A stretch of 64,000 nt of DNA from Dokdonella sp. (GTDB lineage Bacteria; Pseudomonadota; Gammaproteobacteria; Xanthomonadales; Rhodanobacteraceae), in contig NZ_JAGIAG010000001.1 in assembly GCF_017744955.1 (NCBI RefSeq), forward strand, positions 1,169,865-1,233,864, in the 5' to 3' direction. Shown here piece by piece: positions 61,701 through 64,000 of the stretch. The translations under genes were made by a program, and so were the position numbers. The notes under the pieces were generated by a model. That model saw nothing but the letters and a program-made list of their open reading frames with translations, did not search any database and was not told where the DNA came from. The stretch's first letter is position 1; every line of letters begins with the position of its first letter.

Positions 61701-64000
61701 CCGGATACCAGCAACAACGCGGCGACCGCGTCGGTGAACGCGCAGCCATCGGCGGACCTGCAGGTCAACAAGACGGCGAGCACGACGACGCCGAACCTCG
61801 GCGCGAACGTCAGCTTCACGATCACGGTACGCAACGCCGGCCCGAACGACGCCACCGGCGTGGTCATCGACGATCCGCTGCCGGCCGGCTTGAATTTCGT
61901 CTCGGCGACGGCGACGGTCGGCAGCTACGACGCCGCCACGGGCATGTGGACGCTCGGCGATCTTGCCGCCGCCGCCGAAGCGACGCTGACCATCGTCGCC
62001 ACGGTCGGCATGCCGGGCGAACTCACCAACACCGCGACGGTGGCGGCTTCGGACCAGCACGATCCGAACCCGGCCAATGACAGCGGCGGCGTGACGATCA
62101 ATGGCCAGGCGGCCGACATCCAGGTGCTGAAGACGGTCGACGAGTCGAACCCGACACGCGGCGACACGGTGACGTTCACGGTGACGGTGACGAACCTCGG
62201 GCCGAGCGCGGCGAGCGGCGTGCGCATCGAGGAGCAGTTGCCGGCCGGGCTGACCTTCGTCGGCGCGACGCCGGGTCGCGGCAGCTACGACGAGGCGACC
62301 GCGTTGTGGACGATCGGCGACCTCGCCGCGAGCGGCGCCGATGCGGTGGCGACGCTGACGGTCGTGGCGAGGGTGGACACCGACGCGCGCGTGACCAATG
62401 TCGCGCGTCTGGACGGGTTGGACCAGACCGATCCGGACCCGGACAACAACCAGGGCGAAGCGAGCGTGACGCCGATCGCCAGTGCGGACGTGTCGATCGA
62501 GAAAGACGGCCCGGCGCATGCAACGGCGGGTACGAACGTGACCTACACGCTCGTCGTGAGCAACGCCGGCCCGAGCCCGGCCGCGCAGGTGAGCCTGGCC
62601 GATCCGACGCCGGCCGGTCTGAGCTTCGTGTCGGCGACGGCGCCTTGCGCGGGAGGCTTCCCCTGCGCGCTCGGCGACCTCGTCGCCGGCGCGAGCGCGA
62701 CGGTGACCGTCACCTACGCGGTGCCGGCGAACTACGCCGGCGCCGATCCGATCGCCAATACCGCCACCGTCTCCAGTCCCACCAGCGATCCGGACACCAG
62801 CAACAACACCAGCACGGTGACGACGCCGGTCGACCGCAATGCGGACCTGCAGCTGACGAAGACGGGGCCTGCGACGGTGACGGCCGGCGACACGATCACC
62901 TACACGATCGTGGTCAGCAACGTGGGCCCGAGCGATGCCCACGGCACGACGGTCAGCGATCCGCTGCCGGCGGGATTGACGAATGCGATGGTGACCTGCG
63001 GCGGCGAGATGGGTGGCGCCGTGTGCGGCGCATTCGATAGCAGCGTCACCGGCACGATCGCGACCTTGCCAGCCGGTGGCAGCGCGACGCTCACGATCAC
63101 CGCGAACGCGCCGAACGACGCGACGACATTGAGCAACACCGCGACGACGGTACCGCCGTCCGGCGTGACCGATCCGGACATGACCGATAACGCGGATACC
63201 GTCGATACCGAGGTGGCCGCCTCGGCGAACTTGTCCGTGGCGAAGACCGGCCCGGCTACGGCAATCGCCGGCACGAACGCGACCTACACGCTGGTGGTGA
63301 GCAACGCCGGCCCGAGCACCGCGACCGCGGTGAACCTGGCCGACCCGACGCCGGCCGGCCTGAGCTTCGTCTCGGCCGACGCGCCGTGCGCGGCGGGTTT
63401 CCCGTGCGCGCTCGGCGACCTCGCCGCCGGTGCGAGCGTGACGGTGAACGTGACCTACGCGATCCCGTCGAACCAGACCGGCACGATCACCAACACCGCG
63501 ACGGTATCGAGTCCGACCAGCGATCCAGATACGAGCGACAACACGAGCACCGCGACCACGACCCTGAGCGGCAGCGCGGACGTTTCGGTGACGAAGAGCG
63601 GCCCGGCTACCGTGACGGCGGCCGGCACGCTCACCTATACGATCGTGGTCCGCAACGCCGGCCCCAGCGACGCGAACGGCACGAGCGTGAGCGATCCGCT
63701 GCCGGCAGGCCTGACCAATGCCAGCGTCACCTGCAGCAGCGCAACCGGCGGTGCGGTGTGCGGCACGTTCGACACCAGCGTCGCCGGCACCATCGCGACC
63801 TTGCCGGCCGGCGGCAGCGCGACGCTCACGATCACCGCGACCGCACCGAACGAGGTGACCTCGCTGACCAACACGGCCAGCGTGGCGCCACCGGCGGGCG
63901 TGACCGATCCGACGCCGGGCAACAACCAGAGCACGGTCGAGACCGAGGTCGAGGCCAGCGCGAACCTGTCACTGGTCAAGAGCGGGCCGGCCTCGGTGAC
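58740..64000 (+). CDS. Giant DUF11-repeat surface protein 3, 3' end beyond the window
   Basis: At least 1,753 codons are open from the ATG at 58740 (AGGAT upstream) to the window end. A signal peptide (LAGSLLLAAPALA) precedes a beta-rich N-terminal domain (about 40-270) and a prealbumin-like region (about 275-480) with cysteine-containing strands (DIACTFSNGK, DVTCTFTNTRK). At least ten DUF11 repeats follow (openings VLKVTKASN, ITTSKTLTG, LQVTKSATP, IVLDKTVDE, LQVNKTAST, IQVLKTVDE, VSIEKDGPA, LQLTKTGPA, LSVAKTGPA, VSVTKSGPA), and an eleventh begins at the edge. The C-terminal anchor is not visible. Unrelated at the DNA level to the tandem pair. Probably a filamentous adhesin. Confidence 0.87.
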   Translation, partial: MSRFEEVKKGGVAAEAIASRALRGVLLAGSLLLAAPALAVTTGGWTNAAGNTNSANAAGIVATISGNLGGSCVGTNAGYGTDRLNNTANAASWFTNPYGNPVAGLPDLLLTVCFGNNTAARVVTVTFSKPVDNPVLHVDRLGGFRQPSGNSNNYATSSWWKLTGSTSTGGSVSLRMLSGNPQLYVASSEFVRSVVYANGDPIYVDTASECGTSLTRGTACGSIQMTGTGITSLTFSVTGTAWGNVLSNEDGDGLEMALSVKGATVTLRKETIGGFGSFGFVDDNTTTADTGTSATSTSTTLTTANGSNPVASGQYRVGDHARDIVLTETPAAGFALRSAACRDQGGAAVPATLNGSALRITAANYRANQDIACTFSNGKTSRVTLTKTWIVGAPGDTVALSIDGGSDATGGTSTPEATTAATAIGVAGSKISVEEVFASSARGNDYETSLDCPGVVVATTTDRRSGLFTMPGADVTCTFTNTRKPVLKVTKASNANPAWVVGQSGAQYTLNVTNQGGMATSGSITVLDALPSQVSANWTDPLTTNGWSCTHDGRNVTCRTSTAVAAGASSSIVLPVNVVADGEAKNHASVGGGGDPSNGGAPPAPGAGCQDVTHCATQTTRVNTPASITTSKTLTGINGQPAQAGASVKAGDVLTYTITSTNAGQTAGTTTLTETVPANTVYTGPDGAAWSDCRAGAAAGTSCAATQAVPAEGQASTTFTVTVATPVAADATTLTNSVTSSEDATCAACAASNPIVKPQLQVTKSATPHPFTVGQPASYTLTVANAGQGPTAGDITISDTLPTGVTLASASGGSWSCSGTSMLSCVYSGTLAAGASTTLTLEVDVAANAANGDNTATASGGGDAGCPSESRCSGAVQVPVNASADIVLDKTVDEATPNVGETVTFTVTARNDGPSDATGVAVTDALPAGLSFVSADPSQGSYDEATGLWTIGAIADGAQATLTLTAQVLTAGALSNTATKSAGDQFDPDTSNNAATASVNAQPSADLQVNKTASTTTPNLGANVSFTITVRNAGPNDATGVVIDDPLPAGLNFVSATATVGSYDAATGMWTLGDLAAAAEATLTIVATVGMPGELTNTATVAASDQHDPNPANDSGGVTINGQAADIQVLKTVDESNPTRGDTVTFTVTVTNLGPSAASGVRIEEQLPAGLTFVGATPGRGSYDEATALWTIGDLAASGADAVATLTVVARVDTDARVTNVARLDGLDQTDPDPDNNQGEASVTPIASADVSIEKDGPAHATAGTNVTYTLVVSNAGPSPAAQVSLADPTPAGLSFVSATAPCAGGFPCALGDLVAGASATVTVTYAVPANYAGADPIANTATVSSPTSDPDTSNNTSTVTTPVDRNADLQLTKTGPATVTAGDTITYTIVVSNVGPSDAHGTTVSDPLPAGLTNAMVTCGGEMGGAVCGAFDSSVTGTIATLPAGGSATLTITANAPNDATTLSNTATTVPPSGVTDPDMTDNADTVDTEVAASANLSVAKTGPATAIAGTNATYTLVVSNAGPSTATAVNLADPTPAGLSFVSADAPCAAGFPCALGDLAAGASVTVNVTYAIPSNQTGTITNTATVSSPTSDPDTSDNTSTATTTLSGSADVSVTKSGPATVTAAGTLTYTIVVRNAGPSDANGTSVSDPLPAGLTNASVTCSSATGGAVCGTFDTSVAGTIATLPAGGSATLTITATAPNEVTSLTNTASVAPPAGVTDPTPGNNQSTVETEVEASANLSLVKSGPASV
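62500..63960 (+). repeat. Two-domain internal repeat, period about 740 bases
   Basis: A pair of alternating DUF11 units (LADPTPAGLSFVSA type, then SDPLPAGLTNA type) occurs twice: landmark sequences at 62556 and 62901 recur at 63297 and 63636, a shift of 741 and 735 bases. The doubled module suggests recent expansion of the repeat array by unequal recombination. Confidence 0.7.

Noticed and set aside
58458..62942. A 1,494-codon open frame on the reverse strand
   Set aside because: Shadow of the third DUF11 gene and of the MHYT gene's end; no motif and Arg-rich composition.

Overview
The window is chromosomal DNA of a GC-rich gammaproteobacterium, most likely of the Lysobacterales (Xanthomonadales), Rhodanobacteraceae/Lysobacteraceae-like. 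Grounds are the gene order mltB-rlpA-dacC-ybeD...lipB-lipA, the adenosylcobalamin-dependent (class II) ribonucleotide reductase split into two proteins, and several exported proteins ending in an (I/V/L)FxDGF(D/E) tail. The taxonomic call is inference. I saw no tRNA, rRNA, CRISPR array, insertion sequence or replication origin.

Layout. 1-14,140: a partial exported protein, then cell-wall and lipoate genes (mltB, rlpA, dacC, ybeD, lipB, lipA), interrupted between ybeD and lipB by two reverse-strand genes (an S9 prolyl-oligopeptidase-like lipoprotein and an unknown periplasmic protein), followed by the tail-specific protease Prc and a YiiX-like papain-fold protein. 14,256-20,075: a reverse-strand run of a methyltransferase, an M17 aminopeptidase, a HAD phosphatase, a PstS-like binding protein with a histone-H1-like tail, and a Do-family periplasmic protease. 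20,265-24,860: a class II RNR locus preceded by a candidate pair of NrdR boxes; nrdJa and nrdJb are separated by two Lys/Ala-rich histone-H1-like genes, and a strong terminator follows.

25,203-28,942: an AT-richer island with a C5-cytosine DNA methyltransferase, a Vsr endonuclease and a 633-residue protein joining a GHKL (Hsp90/MutL/MORC-type) ATPase to a TIR-like domain. I read this as a candidate defence locus and as the most interesting part of the window. It abuts trxA. 29,347-30,938 is an accessory patch holding a small membrane protein, a 72-residue unknown, and a toxin-antitoxin pair whose ParE-type toxin is inactivated by a frameshift and an amber codon.

31,092-45,861: exported beta-propeller paralogues, a VOC protein, an amidohydrolase lipoprotein, a coiled-coil lipoprotein, a parallel-beta-helix protein, a 948-residue phytase-like/choice-of-anchor protein, an OmpR/EnvZ-type two-component pair, a TlpA-like thioredoxin, Ohr and an NTF2-like protein. 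46,145-64,000: a LysR regulator and then giant surface proteins. Two tandem DUF11-repeat genes (1,655 and 1,317 codons) are clearly paralogous copies with IPTL-like C-terminal anchors. A small RHH-like protein and an MHYT sensor with a degenerate GGDEF-like tail follow, and a third, longer DUF11 protein runs off the right edge.
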